A stretch of 64,000 nt of DNA. Source: Punica granatum. Taxonomy: Eukaryota > Streptophyta > Magnoliopsida > Myrtales > Lythraceae. Numbering within the stretch: position 1 is the stretch's first letter; every line of letters begins with the position of its first letter. The stretch is from positions 11,718,001-11,782,000 of the forward strand of contig NC_045128.1 in NCBI RefSeq assembly GCF_007655135.1. The letters are read 5' to 3'. The translations under genes and the position numbers were made by a program. Under the pieces are notes generated by a model. That model was given only the letters and a program-made list of their open reading frames with translations. It ran no database searches and was not told where the DNA came from. Below, one piece after another: positions 34,471-46,000 of the stretch.

Positions 34471-36465
34471 AGTCCAAATGAAGTTCCAAGCAATTTGAAG
34501 CGTGGTCACTCTCGGCAATTTCCCTCAGTTTTGCTACCGTTTCTTTTGGGTTGACATGGTTGGGAAAGGAGATGGCCTTGCCCACAGTACCTACATGGGG
34601 ATGGCATTCTTCTGCATCAGTTTTTGGCAATGCAATCATGTTGAGATCATAGCCAACAACCAGGGAACAAGACGACACCCTCCGATGGGGCATTCAAAGT
34701 CAACGAGCGGTTGATTGGAGATGCATCGGGGAGCCAGGTTACATGGCGGTTCTCCAACTCATCCCATGCAGAGGAACATGGCGCACTGCCGTTCAAGGCT
34801 GTCCCTGGCCATGGTGACAAGCTGGTGATCACACTCTATTGAATGGAAAATTCATAAGAGTGGCTTGGCCCTGTCGTGATCCCGATGCTAGGAGAAGTGG
34901 AAAAGGGAACATATTTGAGTGACTCGGTTGATAATGCTTGAATCCTTTTTTTTTCCCCCTCCATGAGAAACCAATTTTGGCGTTTTCGTGAGATTCATAT
35001 TGCTGCCATACATGGAAAGGTTATTAGAAAAACTCGAGAAATCCCTGGATTTTAAGAATAATTCCATGAACCAAGCAGCCCATACTGATTTTCTAGTTTT
35101 GTTCGACCTTGAAATTGAATAATATTAAACATCTTTCCATTTGGTACAACCTGTGTAAATTTAAGATGCCGCAACAGCTTACCATTACTAGATTATTATA
35201 GCTGCCTTAACCCTTGACTAAGCGCTTCTTCAAACCTTTTTACCATTGCTAGATGATCCATATACTTGTGAAGTGTTCATGGAATCGGGGCTCCTCGTTA
35301 TTAAAAAATACAAGATCCTTGGAGAAGTTCCAAATCAAGTCATCCCAAAAATTATGCAGAGCCCCGAGTCCTATTATAGAACACTTTCTATTAGGCCATC
35401 TGTACGATTTATAACCGGACTAATCTGTCCCGTGAATTACAGGGTGTTCAAGTGAACTGTGAAATTAGTCGGATGAAACCTCAATAACCTTATTGTCCAA
35501 ACAAAAAATAATAACTAATAATTTGTTAAAGTAAGTTATTACTTTAACCTTAACTTTTTCGCATCAACAATGTAGTGCGGTAATAATTTTTTCCACCAAT
35601 TTAACCTAAACATCCATATTTTGTCCACTAATTTGGTCTGCCCGTCCACCATTAACGAAAACCTTATGTGAGTGTCTATTTTTAAGTGGACTAACACAAA
35701 AAGAAGTCATTTTTAACCTCTTTAACAACTAATTTAAAATAAAAAAAAATTATTTTTTATTTAAGTTCTAACATACGCCCGAAGGGAGCAGATTGGTGGG
35801 AGCTTCCTCGCTGGCACTGCCCTTCCAGGCGAAGTCGCCAAGGGCATGCTCCAGGGCAACAACCACCTTGCATGCCTACGAGGTTGGTGACTGACGAGGA
35901 GCCTCTCGTTGATCTCCCAGTTCCTCTCTCTCGCCTCAAAGGGATGACGGCTGGCAAGGAGGCCCAGGAACTGACTCAAGATTTTGATCGGAGGGTGGCG
36001 AGTCGTTAGGAGACAAAAGGGAAAGTAACATTAGGGATCTAAAGGGGGCGAGCATAAATAATTTCAATTAAAATTTTTTTATAATTTTTCATATAGCATT
36101 AAAATTTTAGGGGGGAGGGGGGCGATTGCCACCCCTAAACCCCCCCTCGGTCCATCCGTTGTGAGGAGACCCGCCTATCTGCCCTCCCTGAACAATAGAT
36201 TAAAGTAATGGACCCAGTTTCTGCCTTGCAAATTAACGCTCTGGGACCATCCTCTGCCCAGCATGAGATTCAAATTACGAAGCAATGGACCCCGTGGAAA
36301 TCTCTTAGTAATTAATGATCCTGGCTCCCAAAATCTTTCGTCTGCCCAAGCTAGCTTGCTCTCGTTTCTCTACTTCCATTAAAATAAAACAAAGAAGTAC
36401 ATAAATCACATAATGAATGGCGACCAATGGCCATGTTCTATCTAATTAGCCTTTAAGGGAAAGGA
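34471..36465. other. No gene; repeat debris
   Basis: Contains part of the gypsy remnant, a SINE-tail relative at 35430-35510, and a GC-rich patch at 35760-36000 whose frames on - resemble no known protein. Confidence 0.5.
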
Positions 36466-36471
36466 GAAAAA

Positions 36472-36507
<36 letters not shown>

Positions 36508-36510
36508 AAA
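36466..36510 (+). repeat. (AAAG)n microsatellite
   Basis: About ten aaag units after an A-run. Confidence 0.95.
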
Positions 36511-36759
36511 GCCTTCTTCGTTTCTTAGAAGATAAAATTAAATTACTTTAACGATCTTGCATTTCAATGACGTGGTGAGTGAAAGACCCAATTAGGTTAT
36601 CACAATTAAGAACAATATAACAATTGCTTAAATGACAACTCTGGGTATCGATTCATTGGATTGATAAACTGAAGCTACATCTCGAGAGGGCCTATAAATA
36701 TATGAAGCACTTCACTTACTCGACAAGTTTCTACAGTTACACTCTCTCACAGGAAACCC

Positions 36760-37014
36760 ATGGGCCAAACCCCTTCTCTATATCTACTCTCTCCTCACCT
36801 CTCTCTCTCCAATAAATTTTCTCTCAACCAAACAACTCTCCAAGAGGCACCGCCGGTCGCCGCTCACGGCCATTCCTTCACCGCATCTCCACCGTACTCC
36901 GCCACATCATCAGTGCTCTTAGAGCTGAGTTTTATCAGTTGGAATGTGATTTGTGCTTTTTTACGCCAATTGCCTAAATATTTCTTTAGTTTGCGTGTTC
37001 ATTACAGGATTTAA
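36760..37014 (+). CDS. Possible short exon or small protein, unidentified
   Basis: An 84-codon frame from ATG 36760. It is placed well for transcription: ctataaatatatg at about 36691-36703 is a good TATA box, and a leader of about 55 bp with acactctctcacagg precedes the ATG in plant-like context (cccatgggc). The product starts MGQTPSLYLLSPHLSLS and has a central GHSFTASPPYSATSS, then a hydrophobic stretch. I know no family. It could be a first exon whose gene has been lost, or an untranslated transcript. Confidence 0.25.
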   Translation: MGQTPSLYLLSPHLSLSNKFSLNQTTLQEAPPVAAHGHSFTASPPYSATSSVLLELSFISWNVICAFLRQLPKYFFSLRVHYRI

Positions 37015-37848
37015 CTGATTTCTTGTCGACTCAAGCAAAGACAACTTCTTAATTTGTCGATGATCTGACACCGAACAACTGTTTAATATTTTTCCTTTCG
37101 GTAGATTGGGAGAGGTAAACTCTGCAATGAAAGAGGGTACTGCTCAAATGGAAGAAATTTGGAAAAATCTTTTTTTCTGATTTAAAGAGTATCTTTTTCC
37201 TCTTTCTTTTTTGTGTGAAAGCAAGGAAAAAGTATATCAATCCCTAAAAGGTAACATTTCTAAGCAAAAGAATAGGGGAATGAATGAGAAATTCAATAGG
37301 GGACTTTAGACTTTGTTTTTCATTAATGTAAGTTTTCGTGTCCTCCGTCTTCCATGCATATACAAACCCTTATTCGGCTATAAATCTCTTCTATAATTCA
37401 ATATATATATATATAAATTTCAGCATATGCTCAGAAGAATATTAATCTTCCAATATAATAGCCAAATCAAAACTTTTTTGACCACTGCGGAGCGAATTCG
37501 CAGATATATGCGAGACAATGACTATTATGACTGTTTTCTTTCTTCAGCCCATACAGTTGTCTTATAATCTCTAATTATGATCAAGAGGCGTGTGTTTATT
37601 AATTTTTTGATATATATGACAATTGATCTACTAGAATAATAAATTTTTCTACAAAAAATTATATATTGACTAAGTGGAAGTCTAAAGCATGTCTCTGACA
37701 TTTTGCATCACATAGGGGAGGAACTGGTCATATAAGGAGCTATCGAAATTACAAATCCTAAAAATATTGTGTCAAAATTACAAGTCAACAAATGACAAAA
37801 GAAAAAAAAATTACGAAGTAAGTGTATAACTAATTTATATTATTTAAC
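37015..37848. other. No gene; AT-rich 3' flank of the RING-H2 gene
   Basis: AT-rich with a short (TA)n at 37400. Nothing recognisable on either strand. Confidence 0.55.
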
Positions 37849-38232
37849 TCACTTGTCACCATTGGTTCTTTCCAGGGAAACCTTGAGCCGGCAGAGGGGG
37901 CAGGAATCGTAGAGGGAGAGCCAAGTTGTGATGCAGTCAGCATGGTACACGTGGCCGCAGGGGATTCTTCTGCCGCATTCGTCGGAGCTTCTGAAACCTT
38001 CCATGCACACCGTGCACTGGTTGGCCCCGCCGGGATCGACTGCTGGAAAAGCCAAGACAAAGGGACGCCAGTCGGGCTGCAATCTCAGGCTGGCCTCCTC
38101 GTGGCACTGGCTGCCGGAAGAGTAATGAACCGTAGGGGCCAGGACCTCGTCTAAGTCGAAAGGGGGACGACTGACTGGTGCTGAATCGGCTGCAGCATAG
38201 GTAAAGCGGCTGTCGGACGGTAAGGCCGCCAT
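37849..38232 (-). CDS. RING-H2 zinc finger protein (probable E3 ubiquitin ligase)
   Basis: Single-exon gene of 127 aa. The RING-H2 domain spans residues 73-114 with all eight ligands: C73, C76, C92, H94, H97, C100, C111, C114. Such domains recruit E2 enzymes for ubiquitin transfer. No membrane segment or signal peptide is seen, so a soluble protein is likely. The N-terminal half is weakly conserved except FDLDEV (residues 25-30) and WRPFVLAFPAV. The frame is open 42 codons further upstream, but I start at 38232 because the paralogue at 6084 begins with the same MAAL and a TATA box sits about 105 bp upstream. The small size recalls stress-type RING proteins of plants; substrate unknown. Confidence 0.88.
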   Translation of the reverse strand: MAALPSDSRFTYAAADSAPVSRPPFDLDEVLAPTVHYSSGSQCHEEASLRLQPDWRPFVLAFPAVDPGGANQCTVCMEGFRSSDECGRRIPCGHVYHADCITTWLSLYDSCPLCRLKVSLERTNGDK

Positions 38233-38337
38233 TAGTTCGTCGTAGAGAAGAGGGAGAGAGAGTGACGTTGGAGTTGGACTTGGAGGGGGGAAGGAAAGAG
38301 TGGAAAATAGAGAGGAAGTTATGATGGTTTGGGTTAC

Positions 38338-38346
38338 TGTTTTATA
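38338..38346 (-). promoter_or_regulatory. TATA box of the RING-H2 gene
   Basis: ctataaaac on -, about 105 bp before the ATG, followed by cccaaaccatca as in the 6-kb paralogue. Confidence 0.65.
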
Positions 38347-38615
38347 GGGAAAAATCATTTTGAATAAATGTCAACTTTCTTTTTATTTATTAAAAATATC
38401 ATAACTTCTTATAGATATTGTCGGTCAAGTAGATGATTTTTTGGAGTTTAGTCAAGTTTCTGTTACTTATTATAAAAGAGAGGAAAAATACCCGTGAGAT
38501 GATATGGTTGGATTGGGACACTCGGAGCAGAATTGATTGGTCAAATAATCATACATTTTAGGGTAATTAATAATTTTTTTATAAGAAAGACATATAATCT
38601 TTGTAGGGGTAAAAG

Positions 38616-39216
38616 TGATAAGCTCACGAACCAGAACTTGATAAGAAAGAAGAGTGGAGAGTAGAACCAACTAAACTCACTCGATAAGATAACTCGCCAT
38701 GAGTAAGAAAAGTCGTTTTGATTCGCCACGCTCAATGATGAACGATAAGAATCGAGATTTTCGCCACTAAATAATGAACTTGTTTAGATAAAAAAAAAGA
38801 AGAAATGCTCTAAGCAATTTCATTCAAAAATATTCATTCATAGTCTCTGATGTTCTCTTACAATAAGGTGTATATTTATATAGTCGGAAAACACCCCCTT
38901 GACTCTAGAATAGGAAACTAATATCTAATCTTCTCTAGATTACTTTCCTAAAATAGAATAAGGTAATAATATGAAATAGGAAACTTAAGAACTCTGGACA
39001 CAAACTAAAATAGGAAGTAATAACTAATTCTAAATATCTTTCTACCTAAATAAAATATACTACCTGATTAAGATTATATTATTCCTAATTTTATAGATCA
39101 AGACATATCATCTTTCTTTTCCACATCACAATAATATTTCCTTGATATGTCCAAGATATGTTTCTTTGGGCATGGGCTTGTTGAGAAGGACATAGGCTGA
39201 AATCTGAAGCACATCA
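38616..39216 (-). repeat. LTR of the Gag-only element (3' LTR on -)
   Basis: 601 bp, same length as 40351-40951, with scattered substitutions (for example catgagtaag against cacgagtaag), so the insertion is not brand new. Confidence 0.92.
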
Positions 39217-39290
39217 TCCCCTCTCGGTTGGAAAAAGACTCGACCTCGAGTCTTCGTCGATGTTCTCCTGGTCTTGATTTGTGCGTTTCA

Positions 39291-40265
39291 CTACTTCTTA
39301 ACTTGCCACTTCAACAACATCTTTTCTTTGAAAACTCTTTCCATTAATTCTTCATAAATTGACTTCTTTGTTTTTCCACGCCAACCAACTCGTTGCTCGA
39401 GCTGTTGCTTCCTCGGTGGAGTCGTATATGCTCTGGCAAATTTTGCCTCGATTGGATGAAGCACCATCCACAAATCTTCAATGGCAATTTCATCTTGAAG
39501 TTCTACTTGGGGTAAATTTAAAGTGGGTTCCATCAGAACTTGCTCCGTAGAGTTTGAAATTAGTACCTCCAAAATATTCTCCTCAAAAGATAAATCGTTC
39601 ATGATTGAGACATGTGTATCTCGCTCCAGCATAGTCTGGTTCTTCGACACCACGTCTTTTTCCTCTTCTGTTTGGCTATCCCTCTTGAAAGTTGTTTCTT
39701 CAACCTACACTTTTTCATCTTCTATCACAACATCAATAATCTTCATATCACCAAGATTTGTCTTTCCTTGTTCAAGAGGAAGGCCAGTCAACGGAAGATA
39801 ACTTGAAGGCTCAAACAACTGTTGCTCACACTCTAATGGCTAGAACCTGTCCTTCAAAAGTCGTTTCATGCACCTCCAAGTAAAGACCGGATTCTTTCCA
39901 GCTACAATATGATTTCTTTGTAACACGTGCCACCAAGTAGAAGCTTTATCTTTTAAGCGATAAACAACACGATCAACTCGGTTTCCATCATCGGGAATGC
40001 CGTAGTAGTCGAAGAATCGGTCCACATCCGAAATCCACGCCAAGAATTCTTTGGTACTCAAGCTTCCGTTGAAAATTGGGATTCCTTTTGGGCGATAATC
40101 TCTCTGCACCCATAGGTGTCTTCTTATTCCACCGGAACTCTCGAGGGTTTGGGTCACTCACTCGAGCCGTGCAATGAACTCCTCTCGCGTCTGCTGGAAA
40201 GTGAGAGGCAAGTCTTGGTCGAAAGTAAACCCTCTTGGAACTTGTTCAGGGTTGCTTTTAGCCAT
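39291..40265 (-). pseudogene. Gag-like protein with in-frame stops
   Basis: From ATG 40265 (MAKSNPEQVPRGF) to TAA at 39291, one frame of 325 codons. The retrotransposon gag domain is clear in the first half: IPIFNGSLSTKEFLAWI, FFDYYGIPDD, STWWHVL, MKRLLKDRF. The second half is acidic, then basic near the C-terminus (AYTTPPRKQQLEQRVGW). Three in-frame stops break it: TGA at 40158-40160, TAG near 39839 and TAG near 39703. The frame never shifts, so decay is by point mutation only. No zinc knuckle is seen. Confidence 0.85.
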
Positions 40266-40350
40266 TATCTTTGCATATTTATCAAAAATCCACTCAAACA
40301 CACATGTTTCACTCAGCCAACAAAGATAGAACCTTCGCTCCGATACCAAA

Positions 40351-40951
40351 TGATAAGCTCACGAACCAGAACTTGATAAGAAAGAAGGGTGAAGGGTAGA
40401 ACCAACTAAACTCACTCGATAAGATAACTCGCCACGAGTAAGAAAAGTCGTTTTGATTCGCCACGCTCAAGGATGAACGATAAGAATCGGGGTTTTCGCC
40501 ACTAAACAATGAACTTATTTAGATAAGAAAAGATAAGAAACGCTCTAACCAATTTCATTCAAAAATATTCATTCATAGTCTCTGATATTCTCTTATAATA
40601 AGGTGGATATTTATATAGAGGGATGACACTCCCTTGACTCTAGAATATGAAACTGATATCTAATCTCCTCTAGATTACTTTCCTAAAATAGAATAAGGTA
40701 ATAATATGAAATAGGAAACTTAAGAACTCTGGACACAAACTAAAATAGGAAGTAATAACTAATTCTAAATATCTTTCTACCTAAATAAAATATACTACCT
40801 GATTAAAATTATATTATTCCTAATTTTATAGATCAAGACATATCATCTTTCTTTTCCACATCACAATAATATTTCCTTAATATGTCCAAGATATGCTTCT
40901 TTGAGCATGGGCTTGTTGAGAATGACATAAGCTGAAATGTGAAGCACATCA
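40351..40951 (-). repeat. LTR of the Gag-only element (5' LTR on -)
   Basis: 601 bp, partner of 38616-39216. The primer-binding site lies next to it at 40337-40350. Confidence 0.92.
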
Positions 40952-40956
40952 AAAAG

Positions 40957-43087
40957 AAAATTGACAATAAATGAACTCAAAAATTTCCAGCAATATTCAC
41001 CGATTTTTTTTTTTACAGATGATAAGTAACTTTAGAATCTCTTAGTTTTACCTTTGGATCGAATAAAACTGTACATAATTTTCTTTTTGATTAATAGTCC
41101 TTTTCGATTGTCTATCCATAATTAAGAGAAAATCGATTAGGTGTGGAGCTACTTGTTGCAGTTTAATCTTCTGGGCGAGAAAGATGGAAGCCTAGAGGAG
41201 ACGACATTGGACTGGAGGACAAATGGAGTTAAATTATGGAGTCGTGGAACCATGAAAATTGATCAGGGAGTTAAAGTGACAAAAAGCTTTGCATGCAGTT
41301 GAGGACATGGGCAAACAATTGAAGTTCACAGTTGGGGGTATATGATCCAGAAAGTTAAGAATAATTTATTTATGTCATTTGGGTGCTACATTCGATTCTC
41401 AATAATGAAATTATTCGTGTTTTTTAGGTCTCATATCTACTAGCATTTTTAAGTTCACAGACCTCTCTTTCATAATAAAAAAGAAAAAACATATAATGGG
41501 AAGTAAGTCACTTGAGATATTAATTTTTGGGGAAGAGGAGGAACAAGACGATCGATGGAGGCTTGTTTGTGTTACAGTCTAGCACTCTTTTTTCTTGGCT
41601 TTAGACACGTTGAATTTATTTTGTGCAATAATAAGATATTATAATAGTGCATAAATTGTGCACAAATTCCGCAAGGGAAAGATATTGGGTATATTCTTCA
41701 TCATAGACCGCATACTACATGCCGGTCCATGCCTACTTCAATGCATGCTAATAATGGGCGCAGGTCACTATTATTCACAATTAAATTGGCAAAGAGCGAG
41801 AGTATATATAGGGAGGTCGATTTCCTGGCCCGTAGAAAATTAGGTTAGTAGATTTATTTTAATTCTGTTGAAAAAAAAGACGGTCGCCCGATTTTGTTTA
41901 TATGGTTTACTGTCACGCCAACTGGAATATGTTGCATCAACTATCCAATTCCGCAATTAGAATGGCTTCTTGTTGTGCTAAGACGTAGTTTGTAAAATAC
42001 TGTTGTTTCGTTTTCGCCCAAAAAAAAAAAATGTTTCTGTCGTGGATAGTGAATGATCGACAGAAGGGTGTAATGTGAACTCGACCAAAAAGGGAAAATA
42101 TGTTTCGTAAGTTGATGCAATTTTGACCCTTCTTATTTTACGGCTTGAATTCAAAATCAAATCAAACTCATGATATTCCTTTTCTGCAAATTTAGGGAGT
42201 TTCTGGCCATACTAGGATTCTTTCTGCAAATAATTTCCCTAATAGACTTCCTCAAAAACTATTTCCCAAAATAGATTTATGTTAGTTTCTTTATTATCTT
42301 TCTAAACCTTATAACTTATTGATTCAATTCTTTTAAATCCATTTACAAAAAGCCAAATTTAGTTATTATCATGAATGAATTATTTACAAATTTGCTTTAA
42401 ACATATCTTAAAATAAATTTTGCGTAAATCAATCTATAAGGTTAATGGATGAAACTACAAAATATATGTTAGAATTTTTTTAGAACTTTGTTAAATTAAA
42501 AGTATAGGAAATTATGTAGTCATAATGTCTTTATGTAGAATAAAAAAAAAATTACTAAACGATTGAGCCAATCTCCAACACAAAATCTCACATTAACTAC
42601 AAATTATTGTAATCTTATAAGGTTTCTTTCTCAGTATTTATATATCATACAATAACCCACATCGATCTTTTGATCCTGTGGCCTTTCGGTCCTATAGCTT
42701 TTGATGTCTGCCTCAACCGATAAAATGATACATTAACGTAGAATATATGGAAATAATGTATTATAAATAAATATGTCGTTTTTTGGTAAATTCTTATAGT
42801 ATATTTTACTGCTACATATACAAGTGATATTCCACCCCTGCTGCGAATGTAGACATATTTTGCAAATACTCTCATCACAGCTTTATACATTTTACCCAAA
42901 GGCTTATGAGATGGTCTCACTAAGAACTTCGGGCTTTAATTAACAACCTTCATTAGCTTCCCAATATATACCTGGACTCACATTCAACTAGTCCAGCTTT
43001 CTCTTGTTAGCGCAAATATATCTAGCTGCTTCGCACTCGATCTATTGATTACAGTACACAATTATGGGCAGGTGCTCTTTCGGCTAG
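40957..43087. other. Intergenic; no gene
   Basis: AT-rich DNA between the retroelement and the 3' end of the ABCB gene. Short frames only. The last few hundred bases would hold the transporter's 3' UTR. Confidence 0.6.
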
Positions 43088-46000
43088 TTATATTTGGCTA
43101 CCTGCAAGATCAAAGAAGGCTCCTCGTTTCTTCTTGAGCTGGGAATATGTTCCTCTCTCAATCACCTTCCCGTCCATCACGACCGCAATGGAGTCGAGCT
43201 CCTTGATCGTGTTGAGCCGATGCGCCACCACGATCGTTGTTCTCCCAACCATGATACGGTCCAGAGCGTCCTGCACGACCTGCTCAGACTGCACATCAAG
43301 GGCACTGGTTGCCTCGTCGAGGAGAAGAACAGTCGGGTTCCTTATGATGGCTCTTGCAATTGCAATCCTCTGTTTTTGGCCTCCTGATAAATGCACCCCT
43401 CTTTCTCCACATTCGGTCTGGTACCCGTCTTTAAAGGATCTGTATCACATGCAATATGACATGAATATTAGCCTATCCATCCAAAATTTGGAATGTTCAT
43501 AGAATGTAAGAGTTTGGACCGGATGCAGTAATATGTCCCCAGCTCATGCAATAGTTTCTCATTACACGCGAGCCATGGTTCGGGTACATATCGACTTTCT
43601 TTTTCTTGAAAGACCATCTGATAAACTAGGAATTCCATAGGCTATTGGCAGTTCAATGTCACCAATAGGAATTCCAGACAGCGATGAAGCAAGGCAATAT
43701 GGACTGTACAAATACGGAAGAAGATTTATATATAGTGGCAGCTCGGCATTCTGGAATTAAGCCAGGTCGCAGAAAGACCACTTACGAGATGAACTCATGA
43801 GCATTGGCCGCTCTAGCTGCCTCCACCACTTCATTTTCAGAAGCATCGAGCTTCCCAAACAGGATGTTGTCCCTAATGCTGCCTGAGTAAATCACCGGCT
43901 CTTGGCTCACAAGTGCCGTGTGATTTCTGTACCATTGGATGTCCAGCTCCCTTATATCCACACCGTCCACTCTCACTGACCCACGTTCAACATCATAGAA
44001 CCTCTGGATCAGTCCTATCACGGTTGACTTCCCGCACCCGCTCCTGCCCACCAGCCCGATGCTTGTCCCTGGCCTGACCTCGAGAGAGAACTGTCTGAGG
44101 ATTAGGCTCCCAGGCCTGCCCGGATACGAGAAGTCTACGTTCCTCAACTCGACTTTGCCTGAGATTTTCTTGAGTTTGGTTCCATTGTTAGCTCCATCTT
44201 TTGCCTGGTTAATGACAAGGAAAGGAAACAAAATAATAATGTCTTTCTTTTATTGCACAGCATTATGCAGAGGCAGGATGTTTGCCTTGTCATATAGTGC
44301 TGCAAACATTTACTTACCGGAGTGGAGGCCAACCCTCCTGCCATGAAAGACTGACGATCCAAAATTTGGAAGACGGAAGCCACAGCTGCAGATCCCTTGG
44401 CCAAATCAGAAGTCATACTACCAGCGTCGGCAATAACCTTCCCAGTGCTCACGAGAATGAAGAAAGTCTTGAAGACATCCCCGGCCGATATCTGCCCCGC
44501 CTCCACCAGCTTCCCACCAAACCAAAAGTCCAACGCCCAAGTCATGAAAGTTAGGCCCTGTGCCGAGCCCATTCCAATCCCTGCCAGCCACGACTTCTTC
44601 CTTGCCTCCTTCCTGGGCTCGTCTTGTGCCTTGTCAAACAGTTCCAGGACCTGAACCAGTTTAAAAAATTTTACTAATATGTATCAGTCACTATCCGGAA
44701 ATTAGATGTGCCAGAAATTTTCAGTTCAATTTGCTTTGCATCTCAGCTTGGTTTCTGGTTATATTCTCTTTCCCAAGGACCAAGCTATTGTCCTCGTCAT
44801 TACCTTTCCAATGCTCCCAAAGGACGTGACAATCCTGTGGTTGATAACGGCTTCAACTGCGATCTGCGTGCTCTTGTTCTGGGCCTTCACAAACTTTGAT
44901 GACAGGTTTGACAGCAACACCTTTCTTGTGTAGAAGCAAAGGATGGTCAAAGGTTGGACGGCAATCATCACGAGGGCGAGCTTCCACGCGACTACTAGCC
45001 CGAGGATCATCGCAAGGGAAACTGCTGAAGTTGTCTGGATCAGGAGAGATACTCGATCAGCCACGAGAGACTTCACCACTGCGGCTTCATTGCTCAATTG
45101 GGAGCAGAGGGCCCCGCTTGAGTTCTCATCCTCATCGAACCAAGCAGCCTCGAAGGACAAGATCTTCTCAAGCATCCTAAGTCTGATCCTCCGGGTGAGT
45201 CGCTCTCCCATGTAAGCGAAGTTGTAGTGCTGTATGAGGTTCACTGAGATGGAGGCCAGAGAGAGGGCCGAGAAGATTAGAGCATAAGTTCGAATACGAG
45301 ATTTCATCTCTTCATGGGATGGCACAAAGAAGGCTGAAATCATTCCTCCAATTGTGAGGGCGTAGATGGGCTGAACTGCGCCGAAGGCCGCTGCTGAGAG
45401 GCTCCCAATCAAGCTCTGCTTCCACTCAGGTGAACTGTATGATATGAGCCGAGCGAAGGATGGGGCAGGGTGAGATTTCCTCGGTGGGCTTGCGAGGATG
45501 GCAAGAGGAGAACTGAGTACTGCAGGGCTCGACTTGGCAGTGCTGAGCCTTCCTGCACTGCTTCGTGCTGCTGAAGCTGAGCGGATCTCCGAGGACGGAT
45601 CCTGGTGCTCCTGCTCGTAAGTAATTTGTCGCTGTAGTTTTGCTAACTTTGCATATTGGCCATTTGTTTTATTGATTAGATCATCATGAGAGCCGATCTC
45701 GACAATGGTGCCTCCATTTACCACAGCAATGAAGTCGGAATTCTTCACTGTGGATAGCTTGTGTGCTACTACCTGTAAAATGTTAAGCAAAACACGTCAT
45801 TAACAGAAAAACATGTATGACGGGACGTGTGTGCTAGGATATGCACTAGGAACCAACTATTTTAGTACCAGAGTTGTTCTTCCCATAGAGGCCTGATCTA
45901 AGGCATTCTGGACCACGGCTTCTGATTCCGAGTCAAGTGCGCTTGTGGCTTCATCCAGTAAGAGGATCACTGGGTTCCTGATGATTGCCCGGGCAATGGC

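Larger units (their letters stand above)
38616..40951 (-). mobile_element. Gag-only LTR retroelement (TR-GAG-like)
   Basis: 2336 bp. Two 601-bp LTRs begin tgataagctcacg and end gcacatca (TG...CA) and are flanked by the target duplication aaaag (38611-38615 and 40952-40956). On - the primer-binding site tttggtatcggagc lies directly inside the LTR at 40350, and a polypurine agagggga lies at the other end. The internal 1134 bp code only for a Gag-like frame. No protease, RT or integrase is present. The compact, complete structure fits the class of LTR elements that carry Gag alone rather than a random deletion. Confidence 0.92.

Noticed and set aside
35757..35979. Two overlapping GC-rich frames on -
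   Set aside because: Low-complexity translation without family resemblance or promoter.
44282..45215. Long frames on + inside the ABCB locus
   Set aside because: Antisense shadows of ABCB exons 7-8.
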